Below are positions 54,204 to 63,351 of a DNA stretch of 64,000 bases, piece by piece (positions within the stretch are counted from its first letter, which is position 1; the number at the start of each line of letters is the position of its first letter). Where the stretch lies: contig NZ_PTIR01000028.1 of NCBI RefSeq assembly GCF_002934455.1, positions 1 through 64,000 of the forward strand. The letters run 5' to 3'. Below the pieces are notes generated by a model that was not told the DNA's origin, made no database searches, and saw only the letters and a program-made list of their open reading frames with translations. Source of the stretch: Trinickia symbiotica (lineage in GTDB: Bacteria; Pseudomonadota; Gammaproteobacteria; Burkholderiales; Burkholderiaceae). Both the position numbers and the translations under genes were made by a program.

Positions 54204-54207
54204 AAGG

Positions 54208-55050
54208 TCAACCCGCCCACCGGACGTCGTAGCCGTAGCCGACGACGAGCACGAGCATGCCGAACGCGATCCGGTACCAGGCGAAGACGGTGAAATCGTG
54301 AGTGGCGAGATACCGCAACAGCCAGCGCACGCAGGCGAACGCGCTGACGAAAGCGGCGGCGGTCCCCACGCTGAATAGGCCGGCTGCACCCGCAATCGCG
54401 CCGTGGCCATGCTTGACGATCTCGTAGCACGACGCGCCGACGATCACCGGGATGGCGAGAAAAAACGAGAACTCAGTCGCGACACGCCGTTCGACACCGA
54501 GCAGCATCGCCCCGACGATCGTCGACCCGGAGCGGGAAACGCCGGGAATCAACGCGCAGCACTGCGCCAGGCCGACCTTGAGCGCGTCGAAGGGGCTCAG
54601 CTGATCGAGCGAGCCGATACGCGCGGCCGTGCCGTGGACGCGCTTCCCGCGCTCGCGCGCTTGCACCCAGAGAATCACGGCACCGCCCACCACGAGCGCC
54701 AGTGCGACGGGCATCGGCTCGAACAGGACGGCCTTGATCTGTGCTTCGAACATGAGGCCGAGCGCGACGGCCGGAACCGTTGCGATGATGACGTTGAGCG
54801 CGAACCGCCGGGCATCGACGCTCGTCGGCAGCCCCGCGACGACGGCGCCGATCCGCCGCCGGTACTCCCAACAGACAGCCAGGATGGCCCCGAACTGGAT
54901 GACCACGTTAAAGCTCTTCGCGCCGTCGCCATCGAATCCGAGGAGGTAGCTCGCCAGAATCAGATGCCCCGTGCTGGAGACAGGCAAGAACTCGGTCACG
55001 CCTTCAACGACGCCGAGAATCAGCGCCTTGCCGATCAACGTCCAATCCAT
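54208..55050 (-). CDS. uppP: undecaprenyl-diphosphatase
   Basis: 280 aa from ATG 55050 (MDWTLIGKALILGVVEGVTEF). The catalytic motif (E/Q)GxTEFLPVSSTGH is complete (GVVEGVTEFLPVSSTGHLIL) and PGVSRSGSTI is the second motif. Recycles the lipid carrier for peptidoglycan and other polymers. Last gene of a three-gene unit with the DUF1439 and YkgJ-like genes. Confidence 0.95.
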   Translation of the reverse strand: MDWTLIGKALILGVVEGVTEFLPVSSTGHLILASYLLGFDGDGAKSFNVVIQFGAILAVCWEYRRRIGAVVAGLPTSVDARRFALNVIIATVPAVALGLMFEAQIKAVLFEPMPVALALVVGGAVILWVQARERGKRVHGTAARIGSLDQLSPFDALKVGLAQCCALIPGVSRSGSTIVGAMLLGVERRVATEFSFFLAIPVIVGASCYEIVKHGHGAIAGAAGLFSVGTAAAFVSAFACVRWLLRYLATHDFTVFAWYRIAFGMLVLVVGYGYDVRWAG

Positions 55051-55082
55051 CCGTGGCCCCCTTTTGAGAGTCTCGCGTGCGG

Positions 55083-55676
55083 TCACCTTTCAACGATCTG
55101 CACGCGTATGCCATTTGAAAGGATTGTGATTGTACCCGGTTCGTAATTGACGCCGGCGAATTGCAGCTCTTCCGGCTTGAACGTGTAGATCGGATAGCCG
55201 TCGAGCCATTGCGCGGCGGCGAGCGCGCCCGCTGCCTCGATCTGCTGCCGGTAGGACCTTGCCTCGCCCGCCACATCGACATGCTCGACGCTCGGCGAGC
55301 GCAATACGACCGCGCGCTGGGTGCTGTCGTATTCGAGCGCGCTCGAGAGCGTAAACGCCCCGTCGACGGGCTGCTGCAGGAACGGGCTCGTGACATGCGC
55401 GTCGAGCCGCACTGTCACACGATTGGCCTGCGGCTCGAAGCCGACGAGCGGGTTCGTCAACGCGACATCAAAAAGCTGCGACACCGAATGGCGATAGGGA
55501 AATTTGCGCGAGACCGCGTCCTGCACTTGCCGCTGCGAGAACGTGTAGTGATCGGGGATGAACGGGAACGTCCGGCTCGCGCATGCGGCGAACGGCGCGG
55601 CGATGCCCGCCGCGATACCCATGCCGAGCATCATCCGAAAGAACCGGCGCCGGTACGGCGCTGCGGCATGCGTCAT
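55083..55676 (-). CDS. DUF1439 lipoprotein
   Basis: 197 aa. The ATG at 55676 ([16 protein letters not shown]) has GGAGG with ideal spacing; the longer frame up to 56114 is junk. A hydrophobic segment ends AAPFAACAS, so a lipoprotein. DUF1439-type body: [40 protein letters not shown] and [18 protein letters not shown]. The E. coli relative YceB has a tubular lipid-binding-like fold. It begins inside the YkgJ-like stop (ATGA) and ends 32 bp before uppP. Confidence 0.85.
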   Translation of the reverse strand: MTHAAAPYRRRFFRMMLGMGIAAGIAAPFAACASRTFPFIPDHYTFSQRQVQDAVSRKFPYRHSVSQLFDVALTNPLVGFEPQANRVTVRLDAHVTSPFLQQPVDGAFTLSSALEYDSTQRAVVLRSPSVEHVDVAGEARSYRQQIEAAGALAAAQWLDGYPIYTFKPEELQFAGVNYEPGTITILSNGIRVQIVER

Positions 55677-55978
55677 GCGTGACCTCCTTGCGCGGGCTGC
55701 GTCAGTCGTTCGAGTTCGGTGAGCCAGACGAGCGCCTCGCCGCGCGAGTCGCCGCACATCTGCGCGTGCGGCTGCAGGCCGCTGCAGCAGGCGGGCCGCT
55801 CGGGGCGGCCGAAGATTTTGCATCGATAGTCGTCGTCGAGCTGCACGCAGCGCACGCCGGCGGGCTTGCCGTTCGGCATACCGGGGATCGGGCTCGTAAT
55901 GGACGGCGCGATGCAGCAGGCGCCGCAGCCGGGGCGACAGGCATGATCGACGGCGCCGGGCGAGGAAAAAGCATCCAC
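55673..55978 (-). CDS. YkgJ family cysteine-cluster protein
   Basis: 101 aa from a GTG with AGGAAG upstream; no ATG fits. Cysteines: CRPGCGACC, then a [22 protein letters not shown] block and MCGD, the CxxCGxCC...C pattern of YkgJ proteins thought to bind zinc or iron-sulfur. Function unknown. Translationally coupled to the DUF1439 gene. Confidence 0.85.
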   Translation of the reverse strand: MDAFSSPGAVDHACRPGCGACCIAPSITSPIPGMPNGKPAGVRCVQLDDDYRCKIFGRPERPACCSGLQPHAQMCGDSRGEALVWLTELERLTQPAQGGHA

Positions 55979-56188
55979 GAAAAAACTTCCTGATCGAACG
56001 ATGGGCGGCAAGCGATGCCGAGAACGCGAGCCAAACCTGCATTGTGCCTGCGTTCGTTCTCCGCGTGCCTCGCCCCACTCGGCGCCCGCGGCGTGTTGTC
56101 TCGCGTCGTCGCACGAGTAGCGGACTCGGGACTCGGCGTACTTGGTAAAGTGAGCGTTTTTCTCTGGCTTAGCGAACGGAAGGACATC

Positions 56189-56446
56189 ATGCGCGGCACC
56201 CGAGCCATCACCGCCGTCGAGCGCCTCAAGGCGCGCAGCGGCAACCCAGGCTATACCGCCGTCAGCCTGCCGGGCGGGCGGTTTCGTTTGATCGACAAGG
56301 CCGGCGGCGGCGAACGCGAGCTGGGGGAATCCATGCCGCTCGAGGAATTCATCGCTTTCGTCGACGGAATAGAGCCCGCCAAGCCGAAAAAGGCGAGCAA
56401 GCTCGACGAGGCCTTTGCGGCGCAGATCAAGCGCAGCGGGAGCTAG
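56189..56446 (+). CDS. conserved small protein of unknown function
   Basis: 85 aa. The ATG at 56189 follows [67 protein letters not shown], then a Lys-rich tail. Compact, soluble and protein-like in composition; I do not recognise the family. Confidence 0.65.
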   Translation: MRGTRAITAVERLKARSGNPGYTAVSLPGGRFRLIDKAGGGERELGESMPLEEFIAFVDGIEPAKPKKASKLDEAFAAQIKRSGS

Positions 56447-56657
56447 CACGCCGACTTGCCGCAGGCCGCGCGCCGGCCGCGTGCTTGCCGCGCCGGACCT
56501 GCGTCAGATGTGCGGAGGGACAGGCGCGGTTTGGTACAATCCTGGGGTTTTCCTCCATCGTCATCCATGCTTCATCGAGCCTGTCGGCGCCCGCGCGTGG
56601 GCGCCCGATCAGCTCCGAGAGCAGAACCGATTTAGCAGTCGTCGAGAGTCAGACGCC

Positions 56658-57311
56658 ATGAACATCGAGCAAGCCCGTTTCAACATGATCGAGCAGCAAA
56701 TCCGCCCCTGGGACGTGCTGGACCAGGAAGTGCTGAATCTGCTCGCGATCGTCAAGCGTGAGAATTTCGTGCCGGCGGCATACCGCGACCTCGCGTTCGC
56801 CGATCTCGAAGTGCCGCTGCCCGCCGGCCAGCATATGTTTCAGCCGCGCATCGAGGCGCGCATCCTCCAGGAGCTGGCGGTGAAGAAGCACGAGAGCGTG
56901 CTCGAGATCGGCGCGGGCTCCGGCTATATGGCTGCGCTGCTCGCGCATCGCGCGCAGCATGTGCTGACGATCGACATCAAGCCCGAGCTCGTCGAGCTGG
57001 CGAAGAGCAACCTCGCCACGAACGGCGTCGTGAACGTCGAAGTGGCGGCCGGCGACGGCTCCCGCGGCTGGCCTGCCGCGGCGCCCTATGACGTCATTTG
57101 CGTGTCGGGCGGCTTGCCGGTGCTGCCGCAGGAATTGCTCGAGCAGTTGAAGATCGGCGGCCGGCTCGCCGCGTTCGTCGGCACGGCGCCTGTCATGAAA
57201 GCGCAGGTGATCACGCGGATCGACGAGAAGCAGTTCCGCGTCGCCGATATCTTCGAAACGTACGTCGAGCCGCTCGCAAACGCGGTCGAACCGCCGCGTT
57301 TCAAGTTCTGA
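56658..57311 (+). CDS. pcm: protein-L-isoaspartate O-methyltransferase family protein
   Basis: 217 aa. NMIEQQIRPWDVLDQEVLNLLAIVKRENFVP is the PCMT N-terminus. LPAGQHMFQPRIEARILQEL, VLEIGAGSGYMAALLA (SAM) and VAAGDGSRGWP follow. Expected to repair isoaspartyl residues; the variant typical of beta-proteobacteria lies before a rhodanese and tolC, as partly here. A TACAAT -10 precedes the leader. Confidence 0.88.
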   Translation: MNIEQARFNMIEQQIRPWDVLDQEVLNLLAIVKRENFVPAAYRDLAFADLEVPLPAGQHMFQPRIEARILQELAVKKHESVLEIGAGSGYMAALLAHRAQHVLTIDIKPELVELAKSNLATNGVVNVEVAAGDGSRGWPAAAPYDVICVSGGLPVLPQELLEQLKIGGRLAAFVGTAPVMKAQVITRIDEKQFRVADIFETYVEPLANAVEPPRFKF

Positions 57312-57340
57312 CATCGTATTGAGTCTTAGAGTCGTCCGCC

Positions 57341-57664
57341 ATGCAAAACCTGACTGCCTCCGCACTCGCCGAATGGCTCGCCGACAGCTCGCGCCCGGCG
57401 CCCGTCATGCTCGATGTGCGCGAGCCGTGGGAAATCGCGACGGCGAGCATCGCCGGCTGCGTGTCGATTCCGATGCGCGACATTCCCGCCCGCAGCGAAG
57501 AACTCGACGACGAAGCGCCGATCGTCTGCATCTGCCATCATGGCGCGCGCAGCGCCAACGTCGGCATGTTCCTCGAGTCGCGCGGATTCAAGCAGATTTT
57601 CAATCTTCAGGGTGGGATCGACGCGTGGTCGCGTCAGGTCGATGCGTCCGTGCCGACGTATTGA
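57341..57664 (+). CDS. rhodanese-domain sulfurtransferase
   Basis: 107 aa single rhodanese: MLDVREPWEIATASIAG, then IVCICHHGARSANVGMFLESRGF with the catalytic Cys in CHHGARS. Acts in sulfane sulfur transfer. It follows pcm by 29 bp and is probably cotranscribed. Confidence 0.92.
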   Translation: MQNLTASALAEWLADSSRPAPVMLDVREPWEIATASIAGCVSIPMRDIPARSEELDDEAPIVCICHHGARSANVGMFLESRGFKQIFNLQGGIDAWSRQVDASVPTY

Positions 57665-57743
57665 CAACCCGTGGCGCTCTCTTAGGCATATCCGACTTCC
57701 GTGTGGAATTGCGGTTTTCTGCTCTGAAGTTGAGGTCATAAAA

Positions 57744-57780
57744 AACACCGCCGGCATCGATGTGCCGGCGGTGTTTTGTT
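57744..57780. terminator. strong bidirectional terminator
   Basis: Perfect 13-bp arms AACACCGCCGGCA and TGCCGGCGGTGTT around TCGATG, with A-run before and T-rich sequence after. It ends both the pcm-rhodanese unit and the convergent lipoprotein gene. Confidence 0.9.
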
Positions 57781-57823
57781 TTGCTTTGAGCTATCTATCT
57801 GATGTCGCAAACACCAACAGTGA

Positions 57824-59782
57824 TCAGTCGGCGTACTTGAACAGATTGTAGAAGCTCGTCTGTCCGCCGTTCCACGACAACTGCACCGTGCGCACTGCCC
57901 CAGCTTGCAGCGCGGGGAACGGACAAGCCGATGTGCATTCCTGCACTCCCGACTGATCGACGCCCGCCGTGACCGTCGCCGAATACTGGCCGTTGGCTGC
58001 GAATGTCGCCGGCGCGCTCGCCCATCCATCGACCTGAGTCGACGGTGTAACACCGGTGCCGGGCACCGTCTGGATCTGCACTCTCGACACGAGCGGCGCC
58101 ACGTTTGCCGTGCCCGTGTTGGTCGACCACGCTATGCCGACAGAGGGCTGCGAGCCCGCGAGCGCGCCGGCAGGGTTCAGGAAGTCGTTGAGCACGCTCG
58201 ACGACAGCGTCTGCCAGGGCACGCCCGCACCAGCCGATGCCGAGAGCGTCGGCGATGTGTTCGTCACGCTGAACGGCGCGGCGATTTGCGTGCCCGTCGA
58301 ATCGTAGAACGTCACGGTGTACGTGGCGAACTGCGGAACGGTAGTCACGTCGATCGGCGACGGCGTATAGAAACCGCGGCTGTTGGTGCCCGGCGAGAAC
58401 GTCCCCGACAAGCCCGGCAATGCCGTCCATGACCAGCGATAGAGCGTCGTGTTCGAGTCCGTCGTGGTGGCCACCGTCGGCACGCTCGCGAGCACCGTGC
58501 TCGTCAGCGCGAGCGTGTTGTTGCCCGTGCTGTTGCGCGGTACCAGATAGGCCGTGCCGTTGATTCCGGGCCCTGTGACCGAAGCCGCGGCCAAATTGGT
58601 CGCCGCGTTGGCCGGTATGCTGATGCCGATTCCCGCCTCATAGCGCCCGAACTGTTGGTCAGCCGTATCGACGAAAGTCCGCCTCGCCAAGAACGAATTG
58701 ATCGTCACGTTGAAAGGCTGCTGATTGCCGACGATGTCCCAACCCGCCGCCGTCTTCTGGACTACCGTCGTCGCCGAGCCGTAGGTCCCGCTCGACGTCG
58801 TATAGCGCAGCTCAACGAGCGCCTCTTGCGTGCCGTTCGTCGACGTGAAGAACTTCAGCGTTTGAGGCAAGCCGAGCGTCACGCCCGATGCGGCGAGCCC
58901 GGGATGCGCCGTCGCAAAGCTCGTGAACCCGTTTTCGAGGTAGCTCGCGTCAATGGCCTGCGTGCAAGACGCGCTCGTGCCCGACAGGCACTGTGCCAAC
59001 TCGGACATCAGCGGTTGCAGGTAGTCCGCGGCGGCCGGCGGCGGCGCGAGCGGAGCAGGCGCGCTGGTGCCGCTGTTGAGCGCGATGCCCGACCCTGGGT
59101 TGCCGGTCGAAACCAGTTGCATGCCGCCCGATACTGCCGCGATGAGCTCCACCGCGTCGATCACGGCGTCCGCGCCCTGCTGGTTGGTCGTGAACGCGGT
59201 GGCGATCGGGTCGAACGAGGTCGCGCTCAAACCGTTGGAGGTGAGGATCGAGGAAAGCATGGTGTTGAGCTTCGCCTCGGCCGACGCCACATTCGACGAC
59301 GTCACGAGTGAGCTCGCGTTGCCGCTCGACAAGACATCGAGCGGATTGCCACTCGTCGTCAGCAACGCGGCGACGGCCGTCGTCAATGTCGTCACGTTGG
59401 CGATGACCGGCGCCGAAGTGCCGGTCGGCAGTGTGGCAACGACGGACACCAGCGTCGAGCTGGTGCCGGACGGATCAGTCGCCACGATGACGAAAGGTGC
59501 GGTCAATCCGCTGATCGAGGCCGTATAAGCTCCCGACGAATCGCTTGTCGCGCTGACGGTGGCGCCGTTGGCGCCGATGATCGTCACGCTTGCGTTGGCT
59601 ACCGCGCTGCCGACAGCCACGGTCCCCGATACAGTTGTTGGCGTTGCATTGGCAGTGGGCGCGATCGTACTCGTCGACGCACTACCGCCGCTCCCGCCGC
59701 CCCCGCACCCCGAAATGAGCGATATGGCCAATACCGCAATTGAACTTAACGCCAGCCCCGCCTTTCTTTGATGTCTTGTCAT
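57824..59782 (-). CDS. large surface lipoprotein of unknown function
   Basis: 652 aa. The signal ends ISLISGCGGGGSGG, so Cys26 is probably lipidated. The next part has a carboxypeptidase-regulatory-like Ig fold (VSGTVAVGSAVANASVTIIGANGATVSATSDSSGAY), then low-complexity Ala/Ser/Thr beta-rich sequence to the end with few charged residues. No enzymatic motif seen. It resembles lipoproteins found in several copies per Burkholderia genome. Confidence 0.75.
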   Translation of the reverse strand: MTRHQRKAGLALSSIAVLAISLISGCGGGGSGGSASTSTIAPTANATPTTVSGTVAVGSAVANASVTIIGANGATVSATSDSSGAYTASISGLTAPFVIVATDPSGTSSTLVSVVATLPTGTSAPVIANVTTLTTAVAALLTTSGNPLDVLSSGNASSLVTSSNVASAEAKLNTMLSSILTSNGLSATSFDPIATAFTTNQQGADAVIDAVELIAAVSGGMQLVSTGNPGSGIALNSGTSAPAPLAPPPAAADYLQPLMSELAQCLSGTSASCTQAIDASYLENGFTSFATAHPGLAASGVTLGLPQTLKFFTSTNGTQEALVELRYTTSSGTYGSATTVVQKTAAGWDIVGNQQPFNVTINSFLARRTFVDTADQQFGRYEAGIGISIPANAATNLAAASVTGPGINGTAYLVPRNSTGNNTLALTSTVLASVPTVATTTDSNTTLYRWSWTALPGLSGTFSPGTNSRGFYTPSPIDVTTVPQFATYTVTFYDSTGTQIAAPFSVTNTSPTLSASAGAGVPWQTLSSSVLNDFLNPAGALAGSQPSVGIAWSTNTGTANVAPLVSRVQIQTVPGTGVTPSTQVDGWASAPATFAANGQYSATVTAGVDQSGVQECTSACPFPALQAGAVRTVQLSWNGGQTSFYNLFKYAD

Positions 59783-60015
59783 TTTTGATCCGTAAAGGTC
59801 GTTTTAGTAGAACCGCAACTGCCTTCTTCTTTTCTCGTTGCACGTTTCCATCTCTGCATGACGGAGACATGCAAGAGGCCCTTTTTTGGGCGCAACGATT
59901 ATAGGCGGAGTACTGTTACAAGTCGTCAATTTCGCTGTGGCGTCAATGCGGCCGCCGAGGGGCGATCATTGCTTTCCCCATTCGAGCGCATCGACGCATC
60001 ACCGCAACGCACGAC

Positions 60016-60052
60016 GCACCGCCATGAAACGTAGGCCGGTGCGCCATGCACC
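60016..60052. promoter_or_regulatory. NtrC-like half-sites
   Basis: GCACC at 60016-60020 and 60048-60052 and GGTGC at 60038-60042, about 100-140 bp upstream of the predicted start from the sigma-54 promoter. That distance suits an NtrC enhancer, but the arms do not have the canonical GCACC-N5-GGTGC order throughout. Confidence 0.35.
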
Positions 60053-60128
60053 ATCATCGCCCGCAGGCCGCTTACGGCGCCGCCTCCATAAGCCAGATCG
60101 GTCCGTGCGACGCGTGCCCATTCTCTGT

Positions 60129-60144
60129 TGGCACGAGCCTTGCA
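60129..60144 (+). promoter_or_regulatory. sigma-54 (RpoN) promoter of urtABC
   Basis: TGGCACGAGCCTTGCA: GG and GC are separated by ten bases as the -24/-12 elements require, and the match to TGGCACG-N4-TTGCA is complete. Predicted start near 60155, about 74 bp before urtA. Confidence 0.85.
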
Positions 60145-60228
60145 CATGTCGCCCCCGCAGTCGACGCGGCGTCGCCTCGACTGCTCCGATCTCAAACAAA
60201 TCGATTTACCCACGGCAAGGGGAAGCTA

Positions 60229-61527
60229 ATGAAACGTCGTAGCCTGTTGAAGCTCGGTTCGGTCTCTGGCGCAATGGCGCTCGCAGGACAAAGCCCTTTC
60301 GCCCGTGCGCAGTCCAATAGCGGTCCGATCAAGGTCGGCATCCTGCATTCGCTCTCGGGCACGATGGCGATCTCGGAGACATCGCTGAAAGACACCGCGC
60401 TGATGACGATCGCCGACATCAACAAGAACGGCGGCGTGCTCGGCCGCAAGATCGAGCCCGTCGTCGTCGACCCGGCGTCGAACTGGCCGCTCTTCGCCGA
60501 AAAAGCGCGGCAGCTTCTTACGCAAGACAAGGTGGCCTGCGTATTCGGCTGCTGGACATCGGTTTCGCGCAAATCGGTTCTGCCTGTTTTCGAAGAGTTG
60601 AACGGGCTCCTCTACTACCCCGTTCAGTACGAAGGCGAGGAAATGTCGCGCAACGTCTTCTATACGGGCGCAGCGCCGAATCAGCAGGCCATTCCCGCCG
60701 TCGAGTATCTGATGAGCCCCGAAGGCGGCGGCGCGAAGCGCTTCTTCCTGCTCGGCACCGATTACGTTTACCCTCGCACGACGAATAAAATCCTGCGCGC
60801 GTTCCTCCATTCGAAAGGAGTGAACGACGCCGATATTCAAGAGGTCTACACGCCTTTCGGTCACAGCGACTACCAGACGATCGTCGCAAACATCAAGACG
60901 TTCTCGCAAGGCGGCAAGACAACCGTCATCTCGACGATCAATGGCGACTCGAACGTTCCGTTCTATAAGGAACTCGGCAATCAGGGCCTCAAGGCGACCG
61001 ACGTCCCCGTCGTCGCGTTCTCGGTCGGCGAAGAGGAATTGCGCGGCATCGATACCAAGCCGCTCGTCGGCCACCTCGCGGCATGGAACTACTTCATGTC
61101 CGTCAAGAATCCCGAGAACGTGAAGTTCAAGGCGCAGTTCGCCTCGTGGGTCAAATCGCAGAACCTGCCAGGTGGCGCCAAACGCGTGACCAACGATCCG
61201 ATGGAAGCGACGTTCGTCGGCATTCACATGTGGAAGCAAGCTGTCGAAAAGGCCAAGAGCACGGACGTCGACAAGGTGCGCGTCGCGATGGTCGGCCAGA
61301 GCGTCAACGCGCCATCGGGCTTCACGCTGACGATGGACGGCAATCACCATCTGCACAAGCCCGTCATGATCGGCGAGATTCGCGGCGACGGTCAGTTCAA
61401 CGTCGTCTGGAAGACGAAGACAGCCGTTCGTGCCCAGCCGTGGAGCCCGTTCATCGCCGGCAACGAGGGCAAGCCCGACGTGGTCAGCTCGATTCCCGAG
61501 TTCCTGCGCCGGCGCAACGTGGCGTGA
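60229..61527 (+). CDS. urtA: urea ABC transporter substrate-binding protein
   Basis: 432 aa from ATG 60229 with AGGGGAAG before it; a longer frame has no ribosome site. The signal MKRRSLLKLGSVSGAMALAG has the twin-arginine form (RRSLLK). The mature protein shows IKVGILHSLSGTMAISETSLKDTALMTI and FYTGAAPNQQAIPAVEYL, as in UrtA. Binds urea or short amides in the periplasm. First gene of urtABC(DE). Confidence 0.95.
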   Translation: MKRRSLLKLGSVSGAMALAGQSPFARAQSNSGPIKVGILHSLSGTMAISETSLKDTALMTIADINKNGGVLGRKIEPVVVDPASNWPLFAEKARQLLTQDKVACVFGCWTSVSRKSVLPVFEELNGLLYYPVQYEGEEMSRNVFYTGAAPNQQAIPAVEYLMSPEGGGAKRFFLLGTDYVYPRTTNKILRAFLHSKGVNDADIQEVYTPFGHSDYQTIVANIKTFSQGGKTTVISTINGDSNVPFYKELGNQGLKATDVPVVAFSVGEEELRGIDTKPLVGHLAAWNYFMSVKNPENVKFKAQFASWVKSQNLPGGAKRVTNDPMEATFVGIHMWKQAVEKAKSTDVDKVRVAMVGQSVNAPSGFTLTMDGNHHLHKPVMIGEIRGDGQFNVVWKTKTAVRAQPWSPFIAGNEGKPDVVSSIPEFLRRRNVA

Positions 61528-61664
61528 TGCCCTGCTGCGTCGAACCGTTGTAACGCGTCACTCCATCGTTAGTTGAACGAAGCATGCGCGACGGACAGGA
61601 CTCCGACTGGTCGTCGCGCATTGCGTTCGCCCCTCATATCCGAGCTTGCTCGGAAAAAAACCGG

Positions 61665-63341
61665 ATGAAGCCGATATTCATGATTGCTCGTCCAAGCTCC
61701 AGCCTCAGGCCACGTGCGTCACTGCCCGCACGCGTACCGGCGCTCGCTTGCGCATGGCTGTTGACGCTCGTCTGCTCGCTCGCGAGCTCCGCGGCGCTCG
61801 CGTTGACGCAAGACGACGTCGCGCCGCTCGCGGGCGATGATTTCGAAGCGAAGTCGGCCGTCATCGACAAGCTCGTCGCCGAGCACGATGCGCGTTCGTT
61901 AGCAGTCCTCAACGCACTCGCCAACGATCAGGCGTTGGCCACGTCTTCCGGTGAAGTGCTGATTCAGCCCAACGATGCGGGCGATCAGGCGCAGGATGCC
62001 GTTACCGGAAAAATGGTCGCGGTCGGCGATGCGCAGGCCATTACGTTGAACAACTCGCTGCGCACCAAAGTTGCCGGGGCACTCGCAGGCCTGCAACTCG
62101 CCTCGCCCGATCTTGCCACGCGGCGCGTGGCCGTCGACGCGCTGTTGAGCAATCCCGATCCGGCCATGAAGCCGCTCATCGATAGCGCTCGCGCGAAGGA
62201 GACGGATCCGGTGCTCAAGCACCGGCTCGATACGCTTTGGGCCACCACGGCCCTGTCGGATCGCGATCCGGCCAAGCGGCTCGAAGCCACGGAGCTCGTC
62301 GCGGCGCGCCACGATCCCGACACGTACGCGCTGCTGCGACCGCTCGTCGCCAAGCGCCCCGATGGGACGTTCGCCGAGCCCGACGCGCGCGTACGTGAAG
62401 CGGCGCAGCGCGGCATCGACGCGCTCGATGCCGTCGAACGCGAAAGCCGCATCGCCGGAACGCTGTTCGCCGGCGTCTCGCTCGGCAGTGTGCTGTTGCT
62501 GGCGGCGCTCGGCCTCGCCATTACCTATGGCGTCATCGGTGTCATCAACATGGCACACGGCGAATTCCTGATGATCGGCGCCTACGCCACCTACGTCGTG
62601 CAGAACGCGTTTCAGCACTATGCGCCCGCGGCGTTCGACTGGTATCCGCTTGTCGCGGTACCCGTTTCGTTCGCGGCCGCGGCGGCTGTCGGCATCGTCA
62701 TCGAACGCCTCGTCATCAAACATCTTTACGGGCGGCCGCTCGAAACACTGCTGACCACGTTCGGCATCAGTCTCGTGCTCATTCAGGCCACGCGGACACT
62801 GTTCGGCGCGCAAAACGTCCAAGTGGCGAACCCGCATTGGATGACGGGCGGCATCACCGTGCTGCCGAATCTGATCCTGCCTTACAACCGCATCACGATT
62901 CTTGCCTTCTCGCTTGCCGTCATCGCGATTGCATGGGCCGTGCTGACGCGCACGCGGCTCGGCCTCTTCGTGCGTGCGGTCACGCAGAATCGCAGCATGG
63001 CGGCCTGCGTCGGCATCAAGACGGCACGCATCGATTCGTATGCGTTCGCATTCGGAGCGGGCATCGCCGGGCTCGGCGGCTGCGCGCTTTCCCAGATCGG
63101 CAATGTCGGCCCCGACCTCGGCCAGAGCTATATCGTCGATTCGTTCATGGCAGTCGTGCTGGGCGGCGTCGGCCAGCTCGCGGGCACCGTGCTCGGCAGC
63201 TTCGGGCTCGGGGTGCTCGCCAAAGCGATCGAGCCGTTTTCAGGGCCCGTCCTCGCGAAGATCGCCGTGCTCGTATTGATCGTGCTCTTCATCCAGAAAC
63301 GTCCACAGGGGCTCTTCGCTCTCAAGGGACGCAGCGCCTGA
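61665..63341 (+). CDS. urtB: urea ABC transporter permease UrtB
   Basis: 558 aa from ATG 61665; other in-frame ATGs are possible. A signal-like segment, then a periplasmic helical region to about residue 270, and then a LIV-type permease (SVLLLAALGLAITYGVIGVINMAHGEFLMIGAY; GRPLETLLTTFGISLVLIQ; SFMAVVLGGVGQLAGTVLG). The long N-terminal extension is typical of UrtB. Confidence 0.94.
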   Translation: MKPIFMIARPSSSLRPRASLPARVPALACAWLLTLVCSLASSAALALTQDDVAPLAGDDFEAKSAVIDKLVAEHDARSLAVLNALANDQALATSSGEVLIQPNDAGDQAQDAVTGKMVAVGDAQAITLNNSLRTKVAGALAGLQLASPDLATRRVAVDALLSNPDPAMKPLIDSARAKETDPVLKHRLDTLWATTALSDRDPAKRLEATELVAARHDPDTYALLRPLVAKRPDGTFAEPDARVREAAQRGIDALDAVERESRIAGTLFAGVSLGSVLLLAALGLAITYGVIGVINMAHGEFLMIGAYATYVVQNAFQHYAPAAFDWYPLVAVPVSFAAAAAVGIVIERLVIKHLYGRPLETLLTTFGISLVLIQATRTLFGAQNVQVANPHWMTGGITVLPNLILPYNRITILAFSLAVIAIAWAVLTRTRLGLFVRAVTQNRSMAACVGIKTARIDSYAFAFGAGIAGLGGCALSQIGNVGPDLGQSYIVDSFMAVVLGGVGQLAGTVLGSFGLGVLAKAIEPFSGPVLAKIAVLVLIVLFIQKRPQGLFALKGRSA

Positions 63342-63351
63342 GACACGCTAT

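Larger units (their letters stand above)
59783..60228. other. urtA upstream region
   Basis: 446 bp without a supported gene. It holds the lipoprotein promoter on the left side, GCCC-TTTTTT-GGGC near 59879, and on the right the sigma-54 promoter and GCACC-type half-sites listed separately. Confidence 0.5.

Noticed and set aside
55677-56114. N-terminal extension of the DUF1439 protein
   Set aside because: Antisense/other-frame copy of the YkgJ-like gene; the ATG at 55676 has the ribosome site and signal.
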